Of a stretch of DNA of 64,000 nt, positions 1 through 11,600 are shown in pieces (position 1 is the first letter of the stretch; each line of letters opens with the position of its first letter). Location of the stretch: contig NW_011887304.1 in assembly GCF_000151315.2 (NCBI RefSeq), positions 1-64,000 on the forward strand. The letters run 5' to 3'. The notes below the pieces were generated by a model. It had not been told where the DNA came from. It saw nothing but the letters and a program-made list of their open reading frames with translations, and did no database searches. Origin of the DNA: Capsaspora owczarzaki ATCC 30864 (Eukaryota > Opisthokonta > Filasterea). Made by a program: the position numbers and the translations under genes.

Positions 1-571
1 TGTACAGCTCGACAGAGAGGTCCTGGGCGGTCTTGTTGGCAGCGCCGACAATGCGATCGTTGTTCTCAATCTCGTCCAGCATGCCAGTGCCGGGGAGGAT
101 GCGCTCGGGGCAGTGCGAAATGTAAAAGTCCTCGTGAACCTTGAGGCCCGACTTTTCGAGGATGGGGGTCATGACGTCGCGGCAGCAGCGGGGCGAGACG
201 GTGGACTCGAGGACGACGAGGTTGCCCTTGCGCAGCACGGGGACGATGCTCTCGGTGGCCTTGGCGACGAGGGTGAGATCGGCGGTGGTCGCGCCGTGGG
301 TGAGCGGGGTCGGGACGGCAACGACGAAAATGTCAGCCTGGGGCGGGGTGGTCTGGGCCGTAAAGTTCTTTCGGACGACAGGCGTGTCAAACAGCTCCTG
401 GAGAACGGGCTCGCGGATGTGCAGGCGGCCCTCCATGATGCCCTGGACGACAGCGGGGTTGATGTCAACGCCGACCACCTTCCAGCCAGCGCGGGCGAGC
501 ATCAGGCACATGGGCAGGCCGACGTAGCCAGTGCCAATGACGGCGACAGTTTTGTTTGCATAGGCAGACAT
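1..571 (-). CDS. Nucleotide-sugar dehydrogenase, UDP-ManNAc dehydrogenase (WecC)-like, 5' part
   Basis: The gene reads leftward from an ATG at 571 and runs off the window, so about 190 N-terminal residues are seen. The family oxidises the C6 hydroxyl of a UDP-sugar to a carboxylate with two NAD+. The protein opens with a Rossmann NAD-binding motif (VAVIGTGYVGLP, residues 9-20) followed by VVGVDIN. It then shows HIREPVLQELF, VAVPTP, LESTVSP and HCPERILPG. This order matches WecC-type UDP-N-acetylmannosamine dehydrogenases better than the UDP-glucose dehydrogenases usual in eukaryotes. The catalytic cysteine lies outside the window. No intron is seen in the visible part. A bacterial origin is possible but not shown. 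Family membership is fairly sure; the exact substrate is not. Confidence 0.85.
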   Translation of the reverse strand, partial: MSAYANKTVAVIGTGYVGLPMCLMLARAGWKVVGVDINPAVVQGIMEGRLHIREPVLQELFDTPVVRKNFTAQTTPPQADIFVVAVPTPLTHGATTADLTLVAKATESIVPVLRKGNLVVLESTVSPRCCRDVMTPILEKSGLKVHEDFYISHCPERILPGTGMLDEIENNDRIVGAANKTAQDLSVELY

Positions 572-784
572 TGTGAGTTGCGGGGGGGGGGGTTGGGAGG
601 TCTGCGCAGAACAGAGAGAAGAAAGAGAGGGAAAGGGTGACCAAAAGTGAGCGACAAACGGCAACCAACAGCGCAAGAACGGAGAGAGAAGATCAGAGAA
701 AAGCAACGCCAGGACGAGTGAGAGCGAGTGAGTGAGAGAGAGTGAGCGAGTGAGAACTGCGCACTGTGTGGAACTGAACTGCAC

Positions 785-808
785 TGTGTGTGTGTGTGTG
801 TGTGTGTG
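785..808. repeat. GT dinucleotide microsatellite
   Basis: About twelve GT units in the upstream flank of the dehydrogenase gene. Confidence 0.85.
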
Positions 809-1236
809 CTTGGCGCTGACGATCAAACAGAACGAAATCCGCCACCGCCGCCGCCACCGCCGCCGCCGCCCCAACACAATGCTCACAGAGACTTGAAGAG
901 CGAGCTGGCGAGAGAGAGAGAGAGAGGCTGAGCGAAAGTGACGAAGCGAACGTGGTTGAAAAACGGACTTGTTGTGGAAGTTCAAAGATGATAAAAAAAA
1001 AAGAAAAAAGAAAAAAGAAAGAAAAAAAAAAGCACGCAGCCTGAGTGTGGAGCGCGATCTGAGGGAGCGACGTACGAGCGTGCAAGTGGGGGGGAAGAGC
1101 GACAGACACTGGGGGGGGGGGAAGACAGCCAAACGCTTGCAACGAAACGAGGAAACAACGAGCAAAACGAAAACTGGCGCAAAAGACGAAAGGGAGAGAA
1201 AGAGAGCAGGAGAGCGAGAGGGAGGGAGTGAGGAAA

Positions 1237-1252
1237 AATAATAAAATAATAA

Positions 1253-1290
<38 letters not shown>
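1237..1290. repeat. AAT/TAA microsatellite
   Basis: A run of AAT triplets with a few interrupting A bases. On the minus strand it reads as an artificial poly-tyrosine frame. Confidence 0.9.
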
Positions 1291-1295
<5 letters not shown>

Positions 1296-4200
1296 CACCA
1301 CCCGCTCACTCGTCTAAGCAGAGATCGCGCAACGCGGATTGCAAAAGAGAGAGTGAGTGAGAGTGAGAGAGTGAGAAGGAGAGCGAGCGAGGGTTGGGCG
1401 ATGAGTGGATGCGCGCGGCGAGGAGTGTGCGCTGAAAACACAATTGGCGCTTTTACAGTTTGAAGAGTGGACGAATCAAAAAACACCAGAAATCACAAAA
1501 AAAAAAAAAAAATGAATGAATGAAAAAAAAGGAGGGAAAAATAATAACGAACTGAGAAACGGCATTGAAAAAGAAGAAGAAGAAGAGATTATTAGAAAAA
1601 ATAATGAAGGAAAACAGCGTGTCTCACAAACGCAGAAACAGAGAGAGAGAGAGGGAGAAAGAGAGAGAAAAAGAGAGAAGAGAGAACAGCACAGCGATCG
1701 CAGCGAGATCAAAGGGAACGCATTTGTGACAGCAGGGAGTTCAAAACAGAAGGACTCATTGCAGACCCACTGGAAGACAAAGAGTGACAAACGCTCCTCG
1801 CTTTTCAACCACGCGTTCGCAAGGCAACAGCAAAGAAGTGGGCGAATTTGGTGGACAACGACACCATCAGCTGCACACACACACACACTAAATTTAACAA
1901 AAGGTAAAAACAGCCCTCTCTACTGCCATCAACGAGTTGCGTTATCATCGATCGTCACCGCAGTGGAGGAGGGACATGAAACAGAACGAAACAGCGTGGA
2001 CGAAAAGGCGAAAACTGAAATCAGAGCGACCTTTTCACAGTTGCAGTTGCAGAGGCACGAAAAAAAAAAACACGCGATACGCACTGCAGAAACAAGCATC
2101 AGCAGCACCAGAGTAGCCACCAAGTGCACACGTCGCTTGAAGAGAAAGAGGAAGGAAGAGAGACGAAACTGAAAACTGAAAACTGAAACGAAAAAAAACG
2201 ACGTCCCACAGTTGCCATAGCGCGCACTGAAGGCAACAAGCATCAGCAGCACACCAATGCACAGAATGCACACGTCGCTCGAATAGGACGAGGATGACGG
2301 AAACGCACCAGCTGTGGACAGAGAACACTTGTCAGTGATCTTTGACAGCTCCATTTTTGGTTGACGGTTCGGTTTTTTGATGCCTTTTTTTTGTGTGTGT
2401 GTTTTTTTCGCTTATTTTGTTTTAAAATGGAAAATGTCACTTCCGCACGCCCCTCGTGCGACAGAGCCACGACGACGGGCGAGCAGATGGAGGGCGCTCA
2501 CAGACCCGTTCGTGTGCAGGGTGAGGAACGCGTCCAAGAGATGGCAGCGGCGCGCTCAACCCAGCACCCCCTCCTCCGCGCGTTTGGATTGCCCTGCTCG
2601 CGGCGAAACTGTTCGCTTCGGAAGAAATAGAGCAAAACGAAGGAAAAAAAAAACGAACAACAAACGAAGAGCTTCAACTCCAAGGCGGCGTTGCCCAGAG
2701 CACCCCCCACATCTGGAAGGGGGACAGCACACAAGTGTACGCAGTAGCTGCGATTGTGGTGGTGGCGATGGTGGTGGTGCGAGTCGTGGTGCGAGTGAAC
2801 GTTTGGGCGAATAAAAAAAAAAAGAAGCTCTGCAGGCACGTCACTCACTCACAAAGACGCCCCCCTCTCTCTCCTCACAGCCTGACAGAGTCACCGACTC
2901 CCCGCGAAAACAGAGTACAGCATCGGATTCACTCAAACACGCACAGCACAAACAGCGCACGCGCAATGCTCACTTACGATTGACTTCGACGGAAAACCAA
3001 GTAAGAAGACTGATCGATTGATTTGACAGCGCTTCGATCAATGGTTTGTTTTTGTTTGTGCTTCGGCGGTGGCGCGTCGCTGATTCGCTGATCTCGGTTG
3101 CGGTTGCTCCTGATTCGATCCGGAAACCAGGCCAGAACTGGGACAAGCACCGCGGGCAAGGGAACAGCCGAGTCTGCTTTTTTTTGACTGGCAACAGTTG
3201 TCAAACTAATTTTCCCCGCAGCAACCAACGACGACGATGCCAACGGAAGGCGGGCCCAGCAACCCCTCGCAGGCAGCCCCGTGTGACGCACGCACCCTCT
3301 GTCGAGGCCCTTCACGTTTGTTGTCTCGTGATCGGCGACGGCGAGGGCGATCGCCTGGGTGGGCTGCGTGGGGTAGAGCACCCCAGCAACGCCCCATCGC
3401 CCACGCTGGTGACTTCCGCTCCACAGCCGTTTTTTAATGCTGCTGTTGTCAAGAGATCTACCCGACGGCGTTGACCCACGGTGCGTTCCGCTCGGGTGAT
3501 CCTGACTCGGTGAGTCATTTGGCACTCGAGAGCATCACGACCTGAGTGTGCACGCGCGTCCAGTCAACAGAGCATTGTGAATGAGAGTGCGAGGTACACC
3601 ACTAGACTTGAAAAGCCAAGACAAAAACCACCCAATGGGGAGTGCTCATGATACGAGCGCATTGAACGAACTGGCGATTCGAGCGACCATGCTTGTTGGC
3701 GTATTTCTCGTTGCCCCGCGGTCCCCCTACCAATAAATCCACTAGTGATCGATGAGAAATATAGTTTCAAGTCAAATGTAGAGCGAACGCGTGTCCTCGC
3801 GTGTGCTGGGAACGTCAACAAACACTGGTCCATTTGGGCAAAATTCTTGGACTCGGCGAGGCGACGATCGCCCGTCCAGGCGCAATGCCCTTTCTTGTGT
3901 GTGCTTCTCAGATTCAATTGTATGCGATTCTGTTTAAAATCAATGGTTTGGGTGAAATTTACGCTGAAATCAAGCTTGAGGTGGACTGCAAAGCAAGTGT
4001 TTGCATTTTTACCAATGGAGCAATCAGTACGGCTCGATGCGCCCCAATCCCAGCCGTCTTCCTCATAGATACATAAAATAATTCATACAAGTAAAATAAT
4101 GTCAGGACCCGAGTTTGCGTCCGTCCAGCCGGCGAGGTTAGCCGGTGGTAGTTAATGAGGATTTAGCATATTCTGGTGTATTTGGATGCTTTTGGATAGC

Positions 4201-4530
4201 TGTCATTGCGCATTTTGTATCAATCAATCGACGTTACCTGGCCAATAGCTCTAAGCCCCAACCCGTGGGAATCGGAGTCTCACAAATAAAAGCACAGCAG
4301 CGGTCAAAGAAGACAACGGGACGGTGTTATGGCATGCGCAACCCGTCACTTCACAGTCTATTCGGAGCACACCTCATCTCACACCTGCCGATGCTCCAGC
4401 TAAAGTCGGAACAAACTCTTGTCGATGCGCCAAACACTATATCAGGTCTCACTTTTGACGCCTACTTCTACTTTAGGATTCCCATTCCTCTTTTTTTTTT
4501 TGAACCCTACCACCACCGCCCACAACAACA

Positions 4531-6489
4531 ATGACCACCAACGGCCACTCATCCACAACCGAGAGCATCCTCGCCCGCACTGCCGAGGAAGCGCTGGTCA
4601 ACGGCCTCAGCAAGCTCGAGCTCGACGAGCCCTTGCTCAAGCCAAACCCACATCGCTTTGTGCTCTTCCCGATCCAGTACCACGACGTCTGGAAGATGTA
4701 CAAGAAGGCTGAGGCGTCCTTCTGGACTGCAGAAGAGGTAACTTGAGTAACACCGTCAAACAGCTACTTGTACGAAGGTTGACAACTGGAGGGGAGAGAG
4801 CGGAGGAGGAGAAAAAAGGCAGTTTGGGTTTTGGCGGGAAAAGATCAGGAAAATTGGCGCCATGCTCTTTTGACGCGAGCTTTACATTCAAGCCGCCCCC
4901 GCTGCTCCTCCACTCAATGCGAACTCATATAGAAAGTGCCACTGTGTGTGGATTGGGCATGTCGGATGCGTCGCAGCAGTGGAGCAAAGCAGCGATCAAT
5001 GCTTCCACAACAATGAAAATGCGCGCCAATTCGACGTGCGATTCCCGCCAAATGGCCTTCCCAAAAAACAAAAAAACCGCCGCTGCGTGCGATTGCGACA
5101 GCAACACGGAGAGGAGGGATTGAATTTCGCCGTCCACGTCCACGTTGGCAACTTGCTTGCCAATCGTGTCTATTGCGCATCACGTCTGCCGCCGCGGGAC
5201 TGCGGCGTGGTCGCGGTTGTGGGAGAGAACACGTTCGTTTACACACATGAGGCCACACACCGTGTGTCAATGACACCAGCCAGCGCTCACAGTGCGTGTC
5301 TCTGCAACCTGGCACATCTTTGAACAGGTCGATCTCTCCAAGGACTTGAATGACTGGGACAAGCTCAAGAGCGAGGAGCGCCACTTCATCTCGCACGTCC
5401 TCGCCTTCTTTGCTGCGTCGGACGGCATCGTCAACGAGAACCTCCTCTTGCGCTTCAGCACTGAGGTCCAGATCCCCGAGGTCCGCTCGTTCTACTGCTT
5501 CCAGATTGCCATCGAGGTAAGCGGTCCAGTGTGCTGATGGTGGCGATGGCGAAAAAGTCTTGGCAGCGCCGTGCACTTCCACTCCATTGCATTGGCTGAC
5601 AACTGACTCGGCTTGGTCACACAGAACATTCACTCGGAAATGTACAGTCTGCTCATTGACATGTACATTAAGGATTCCGCCGAGCGCGAAAAGCTCTTTA
5701 ACGCGATCGAGACTTGTAAGTTGGGGGTTCGCCTTCGTTTTGGCTTGACTGTTGCGTCTTGTCACTCATATTGATCCTCTGCTGGTGTTATTGCTATGAC
5801 GAATTTAGTGCCGTGCGTTGCCAAGAAGGCACAGTGGGCGCTCCGATGGATTTCCGACCGTCGCTCGACCTTTGCCCACCGCTTGATTGCCTTCGCCGCC
5901 GTCGAGGGCATCTTCTTCTCTGGCTCCTTTGCTGCGATCTTCTGGCTCAAGAAGCGCGGACTCATGCCCGGCCTCACCTTCTCGAACGAGCTCATTTCTC
6001 GCGATGAGGGTCTGCATTGTAAGGACGCGTTGTGCATTTGCGTGGCTTTGTGGAAGTTACGAAGCAACAGTACCTGACAGCTCACCCTCCACCCACCATC
6101 GACGTCACTGCGCAACCACTACTACAGGCGACTTTGCTTGCATGCTCTTTGGCCTGCTCAACAACCGACCATCCAACGCGGACGTCCTCGCCATCATCAA
6201 GGACGCTGTTGCGATTGAACAAGAATTCCTGACCGACGCCCTGCCCGTTGCGCTGATTGGCATGAACGGTGGACTCATGAAGACATACATTGAGTTTGTG
6301 GCCGACCGATTGCTCGTCGCCCTTGGCCAGGAGAAGCACTACAAGGTGGAAAATCCCTTCGACTTTATGGACTTGATTTCGCTGCAAGGCAAGACCAATT
6401 TCTTTGAGCGTCGCGTCGGCGAGTACCAGAAGCCCGGTGTCATGTCCACCAAGGACGAGCACCGTTTCACCCTTGACGCCGATTTCTAA
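4531..6489 (+). CDS. RRM2: Ribonucleoside-diphosphate reductase small subunit (R2), class Ia
   Basis: Five exons: 4531-4737, 5328-5516, 5625-5715, 5809-6018, 6128-6489; 352 aa. R2 carries the diiron centre and tyrosyl radical that drive ribonucleotide reduction by R1, supplying dNTPs in the cytosol. The metal-binding and radical region is clear: FWTAEEVDLSKD carries the first acidic ligand. [13 protein letters not shown], split across exons 2 and 3, carries Glu, His and the radical Tyr. EGIFFSGSF and [13 protein letters not shown] supply the later ligands. The protein ends in FTLDADF, the same C-terminal heptapeptide that binds R1 in mammals. All introns are GT-AG. The start has a short N-terminal extension typical of eukaryotic R2, and no other ATG fits better. 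Length and motifs are normal, so this looks intact. Confidence 0.97.
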
Positions 6490-6658
6490 AAGCGACGCGC
6501 AGTCCCGTGTGACCGCCTCCCTTGCTGCCCGCCCCCCCCCTGCATGGATCTTGCTTGGTGCCTCTGTTGATGCTGTTGTAGTAGTTTCCTTTGTCTTTTC
6601 TGCTTGTACTTTTTTTTGTGTGTATTTTCGCTGAATCCTTTTTGTTGTGTGCATGAAT

Positions 6659-6664
6659 AATAAA
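6659..6664 (+). terminator. Possible poly(A) signal of the R2 gene
   Basis: AATAAA lies 170 nt after the stop codon in a T-rich 3' region. It is inferred from sequence only. Confidence 0.4.
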
Positions 6665-6781
6665 CCAAATCTCCCACGTTTCTTCTTGAATGTGATGTTC
6701 AATCTGTAGCTCTCCCCTTGTTGTTATCATCTTTTGTGCTGTTCACCCTCTCTCGCACTCTACTTTTTCGTTGTGATAATA

Positions 6782-8177
6782 ATGGTGAGTGAACTTGAGT
6801 GGTGAATGGAAAATCCCATTCATTTTGGCATTGTTACTCGTGTGCCTCCTCACTCTCAACTCTCCACTCGCTCTCTTGACTCTCCAGGGCATTGGGAATC
6901 TCGGGCGCGTTGCCGCCGTGCTACTCTTCCAGACCGTGCGCATCACTGGTCGCGCCGTCCTCGATGCGTGGCAGCACACTGCGGCCTTCAGTGAGTGTTT
7001 TCGTTCCAGCCGCGCTCGCTCACATCCGCGCTTTTCTCGTTCGCCTTTTCGTCAGCGAGAGAGAGAGAGAGAGCAAACACGAAAGGGAGTTTGTTGTTCA
7101 GGAAGCGGATGAAAGCGGGACACGCGTGAATGTGAGCGAGTGTACAGTTGAATGAGAAGCGGAGGCACATGGACGACTCGCTCTTCCATCCAACGCCGCT
7201 TGTGGGGAGGGGGTTTGGCGACCTTGCCCTCGCCGATCCGCTTCACTGAGGAAGAGGAGTTGCTCACAACACCACTCGTTGAGGGGCTGCTGGCTGCGGG
7301 CGGCTGGTCGTGAAGGAGCAAACAAAAGAGAAAGGCCGAGACTGAGAGAGCAAGTCTTGGCAATGGAACACGCACACTATGATGATGACTATGACGATGA
7401 CTATGATGCTGAGAACAGACCATCCCGTCATCAGCATACAGGCAGTCACCATCACTCCAATACCCCACTCAGACTCAGACTCAGAGCAGCGTGCATTAGC
7501 AGAAGCCAAGTCCCGATCGAGTGATGATGGAACTTTGTCCAGCCATCCACAGTCACACACTCGTACCACTCATCAGACTCATGCCAGCACGCTCTTGGGT
7601 CGCAACAATGCCAATCCTATTGTCGTTGATCTCATCAGGGGAAACGATACCCACAAACCATGCTCATTGAATTGCGCTCTTCCCCTCGTTTTGAACAGAC
7701 GCTGCACAACGCGCTGCACGAGCAACGTCAAGGAATGTCGCTAAGGACGCCAACATGACCATCAACGAAGCACGGCAAATTCTCAACGTGAATCCATCCA
7801 CCCCGCCAGACCAAATTCAAGCAGTAAGCAACACCCGACAAGTTTGTTGGCATCAGAGAGTCGTTGAGGAAGGTGAATTGGGTGAATGGCTTTCTTCCGA
7901 TTCAGGTGTACATGTCGCAGTTCTTGCGGCGCTACGTCTAGTAGCTGTGCCTTGAAGGAGAGATGGTGGAATGGAACCAGCACGAAAACGAAAACTGGTT
8001 GATCTAACCCGTCTTCTCCTCCTTCTCCTCCTCCTTTCTCCTCTGCCCAACCAGACATACGAGAAAATGTTCAACTTGAACAACACACCGCATACATTCT
8101 ATATCCAGTCCAAGATTTTCCGCGCAAAGGAGCGGCTCGACGCCGAAATTGCCGCCCGGCCAACTCCTCAAGCCTAA
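6782..8177 (+). CDS. PAM16: Mitochondrial import motor subunit PAM16/TIM16 (Magmas)
   Basis: Exons 6782-6784, 6888-6990, 7699-7823 and 8055-8177; 117 aa. PAM16 is a J-like protein of the inner-membrane import motor. It pairs with PAM18 and restrains its stimulation of mtHsp70. The core is well conserved: MTINEARQILNV, then a J-like helix, then FYIQSKIFRAKERLDAEI. As expected for the family, the HPD motif of true J proteins is missing. Residues 5-30 form the hydrophobic N-terminal segment that serves as matrix anchor. The odd point is exon 1: its coding part is only the ATG, followed directly by GTGAGT. Exon 2 has no in-frame Met, so that ATG is needed. Intron 2 (708 nt) is long for this window. 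Identity is sure; the first exon is inferred from splice signals. Confidence 0.92.
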
Positions 8178-8692
8178 AGGCAGCATTTTTTTTTTGGTGA
8201 GAGATTGAGAGAAAACAACCACGACCGGCTCAAGAACGCGCGTCCTGCTTCTGCAGGTGCGATTTTACACTTGTTGGTTGGTCCAGGTAGCGGTTTTCTC
8301 GTGCCCTTCCACCATCGTTGTCATTTGTTTTTTCCCTGCAGTAAACATCCTTGTTAATTTCGTCCTTCGTGATCCGAGTACGATTGACTGAAAGTCACGC
8401 AAATCCTACGAATCCTACGAATCCTACGAATCCTCGATAAATCCCAATGCAATGCCAAACCTCACTCATTCTTCTTTTGCTTTTCCGCTCTTCCTTCAAT
8501 TCGCTCTTTTCCGCTCTTCGACTTTTTGTCCACACACTTCCACACCTCACTTCATTGACCACATTTTGAGCAGCACAGCCAGAGATCAGCTCGTTGTGTG
8601 TGTGTGATAGTCGAGTGAACGGAGCTTGAGTGACTGTGTACAGCAGAGCAGCACAAATCGTAAAAAATCCCTTTGTGAGAAATTGAACAGCC
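8178..8692. other. Intergenic region between PAM16 and the Rho GEF gene
   Basis: 515 bp. It holds a short 9-nt tandem repeat (AATCCTACG, nearly four copies, 8400-8434) and presumably the GEF promoter and leader. No gene seen. Confidence 0.6.
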
Positions 8693-11600
8693 ATGGACGA
8701 GCACATCTATGTCGTGCCGCGGCCAGCACGGAGCCGCGCCGGGTCGAGTGCCAGCGTGGGAGGCGCAGGAGGAGCAGCCTCGCGAGGGCATCCGAGGCCA
8801 TCGCCACTCAGCAGCAGCAGCAGCGGCAGTCGCAGCCATCGAAGCAACTCGAGTTTGAATGAGTCTTCCGACGCAAACCAGGAGCAGCAGGACCACCAGG
8901 CCACCGACGACGACCACAATCACGAGCATGGGCACGAGCACGAGCACGACGCGCACGACTACCAGAGCGACGGCGCAGACTCGTTCGCAGACGACCTCGA
9001 CAGCCTCGGCGACGGCGACGCAGGCGATTCAGGCGAGGACGGCTACATTACGCTCCCGCTCTCCCGCCAAGCAGGTAAACAAGCGCAGGCATTTTCCGAG
9101 ATGGAGGGTTCCATCATCCATCCATCCATCGGGGGTGACGTGCATCGAGTAGAGGGAAAAGGGAAAGGGGAGGGGGCAGTTGAAGGGACGTGTGATGGAG
9201 AGTGCTGAATTGGAATGGATTGGCAAAACGGGCAATGTTGAACCGCAAGCTCAGTAGCAAGGGTCGCAGCTCCATGGCTGTGTATCTGCGATGGAGTGTG
9301 TGCGTGTGTGTGAATATGAGCTGGTGAGAGCGAGAGTGAGAGTGAGACTCGGAGTGATGATGATGATGATCAGGAGGGGAAGAGAGTTGGAAACGTCTCA
9401 TTGGCGCATTGGACTGTCCAATGTCCAATTGATGATGCGCTGTTGGCTGTGTCGGACGCAGTGGCAGTGCAGAGAGAGACAGAGAGACAGATAGACAGAG
9501 AGTGAGAGAGACAGAGACACAGAGTGACATGGCGAGTGAACCGGGCAAGAGAGAGAGAGGGGGGAGTGGAATTTCTGTGGTTTGGAGGGTTGGATTTTCA
9601 ATGCCGCTCGCTCTGTGCGCTGCTTGACGTGACGAGTGCATCATCATCGAATGGTCTGTCTCGCCATATTCTCACTCGTTATGCGTCTGTGCGATGAGAC
9701 GTTTGGGAGTGTCGCGCATCGAATGACCAACAAAACAAGAACAATAGAAAACAATAGAAAACAATAGAAAAAAAAAAAAAAAAAAAAAGACCGCAAAAAA
9801 AACACAAACAAAATTATTCACAAAAACAATTCAAAACGTCTGAAATGAAACAAAAGGTTTGACAAGACGAAGAAAAAGAGAGCAAAAAGCACGTTGTTCA
9901 ATACTTCAAAGACATTTAGACATTGAAACACAATCCCACAAGCGCAGAAATGCTGACGAGTGGCTGAGAAGATGCTCAGAAACAAACGAAAACTAACAAA
10001 TCGGGAAACCGGCTTTTTTGGTTTGTTTTTGTTTTTGTTTTTCTATTTGACTCACACAGCCGTCGCGTGGATGGAGTCACTCCTCGGCGAAGACGATCCA
10101 GTCGTCAGGTCGATCGGACTCGCCACCCCAGCGCCCATCAAGCGCAGACTGCAGGATGGCGTCTTGCTGTGCCGCCTATTCAACGCTCTCGCGCCAGACC
10201 ACGCAATCGCCATTGACCAGGCACACTTGGACGCACTCGCGCTCGCTGCGCCCCTCCATGCAGACTCGGAAGATGATGCCGAGTTTTACGGGCATGTCGA
10301 CGCAGACACTCGGCGAGCGTATCTCGACGCATTCTTGCACGCGACCGTGGAGCACTTGCAAATGGCTCCATCAGACCTCTTCACAGCCGAAGACTTGCAG
10401 GAAGGGCGACTGTCGCGCGTCTTGCACATGCTCAATGCTCTGACCGCCCACGGTGGCAAGCAGCCTGCGCTGGCGCCCACCGTGCCTCGCCCCATTTCCG
10501 TGGCCTCCGAATCCGGTCCCGAGAATGACGTAGACGAGGACGAGCAAGTGGCTGAGGAGGACGAAGAAGACAAGCATCTGTCCGAAGGTAAGGGGACTCG
10601 GTGAACGTGAGTCTGTGATTTTTCGTATGCTCACATAACACCACTTTTTGTTGCAGAGGAACGAGCGGCCAAGAGGCGAGCAAAAAAGCGCTCCATGATT
10701 GTGGCAGAGCTGCTTGCGACTGAAAAATCGTACATTCAAGATCTTAAAATGCTCATTGAGGTGGGTTTGCAGGTTGCACTGGTTTTGGAGGTCGAAAGAA
10801 CGGCTTTTTTGACTTGGCCTTTTTTTTTTCCTTCTCGTGCTGTCTGCGTTTGTTTTTGGCGGATGCTCCAGGGCTACATGGTTCACATGGCCAACAACGA
10901 CAAGGTGACACCAGAGACGCGAACCGTACTATTTGGCAATTTGCCAGAGCTATTGGAGTGCAATACTGCGTTTTTGGCCCTGCTAGAGCAACATACCACA
11001 GAGACATTCGCAACCTTGGGTCTTGCCTTTGTTGAAATGGTAAAGCAGGTTGTGGAGAGTCGGTAGGTTTTGTTCCGCCGCTCACGTCATTTGTAATCAA
11101 TCGCTGTTTTGCTTGCAGGAGGAGCAATTCAAGTTGTACACGCATTATTGCATCAATCACCCTCTAGCCGTGGCTACGTTGCAGCAACTCTTGGCTGATC
11201 CTCCGTTTGCCGCCTTTTTGACTGTAAGAACCTTGCGAGATGCCGGTTGTCGATGTAGTTTGCAAAACCAAAAGTCTCACTGTGCGTTTGTACATTGTCC
11301 CATGGCAGGCTTGCAAATTGCTCCTTGGACAACAACTGGACTTGTCTGCCTACCTGCTCAAGCCTGTCCAACGCATTCTCAAATATCCTTTGCTCCTGAA
11401 TGTACGCGATTTTCGATGAACCCTGCTCTCTCTCTCTCCCCTCCACCAGCTCCCAGAGTCTTGCTCCAAGTCAAACGCCCATCTAACTCTTCATCTTATT
11501 GTTGTTGTGCTCCTGGTAGGAACTCCTCAAACAATCTCGCGAAGAGGACGACACAGAGTTTTGGGGCAACTTGCACAGCGCCATTCAGGTGATGAACAAT

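Larger units (their letters stand above)
572..4530. other. Gene-poor flank, no defensible gene
   Basis: About 4 kb between the dehydrogenase and the ribonucleotide reductase gene. The left part holds a GT repeat near 785-808, an AAT repeat at 1237-1290 and purine-rich low-complexity DNA. The right part is of mixed composition. Short open frames exist (for example 3046-3474 and 3745-4068 on +), but none shows a domain or a convincing exon structure. It may carry 5' leaders and promoters of the two flanking genes, which point away from each other. Confidence 0.5.

Noticed and set aside
693-1301. 202-codon minus-strand frame with a poly-tyrosine run
   Set aside because: It is made by the AAT microsatellite and low-complexity DNA; no domain and no splice support.
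1516-2172. 218-codon plus-strand frame rich in Lys, Arg and Glu
   Set aside because: Purine-rich low-complexity DNA gives this composition by itself; no recognisable domain.
3046-3474. 142-codon plus-strand frame ending in a basic tail
   Set aside because: Parts look mildly coding-like, but both strands are open and no family or intron pattern supports it.
4100-4145. Small GC-rich hairpin-like stretch resembling part of a structured RNA
   Set aside because: No tRNA boxes or known RNA pattern; stem is too short to support a call.
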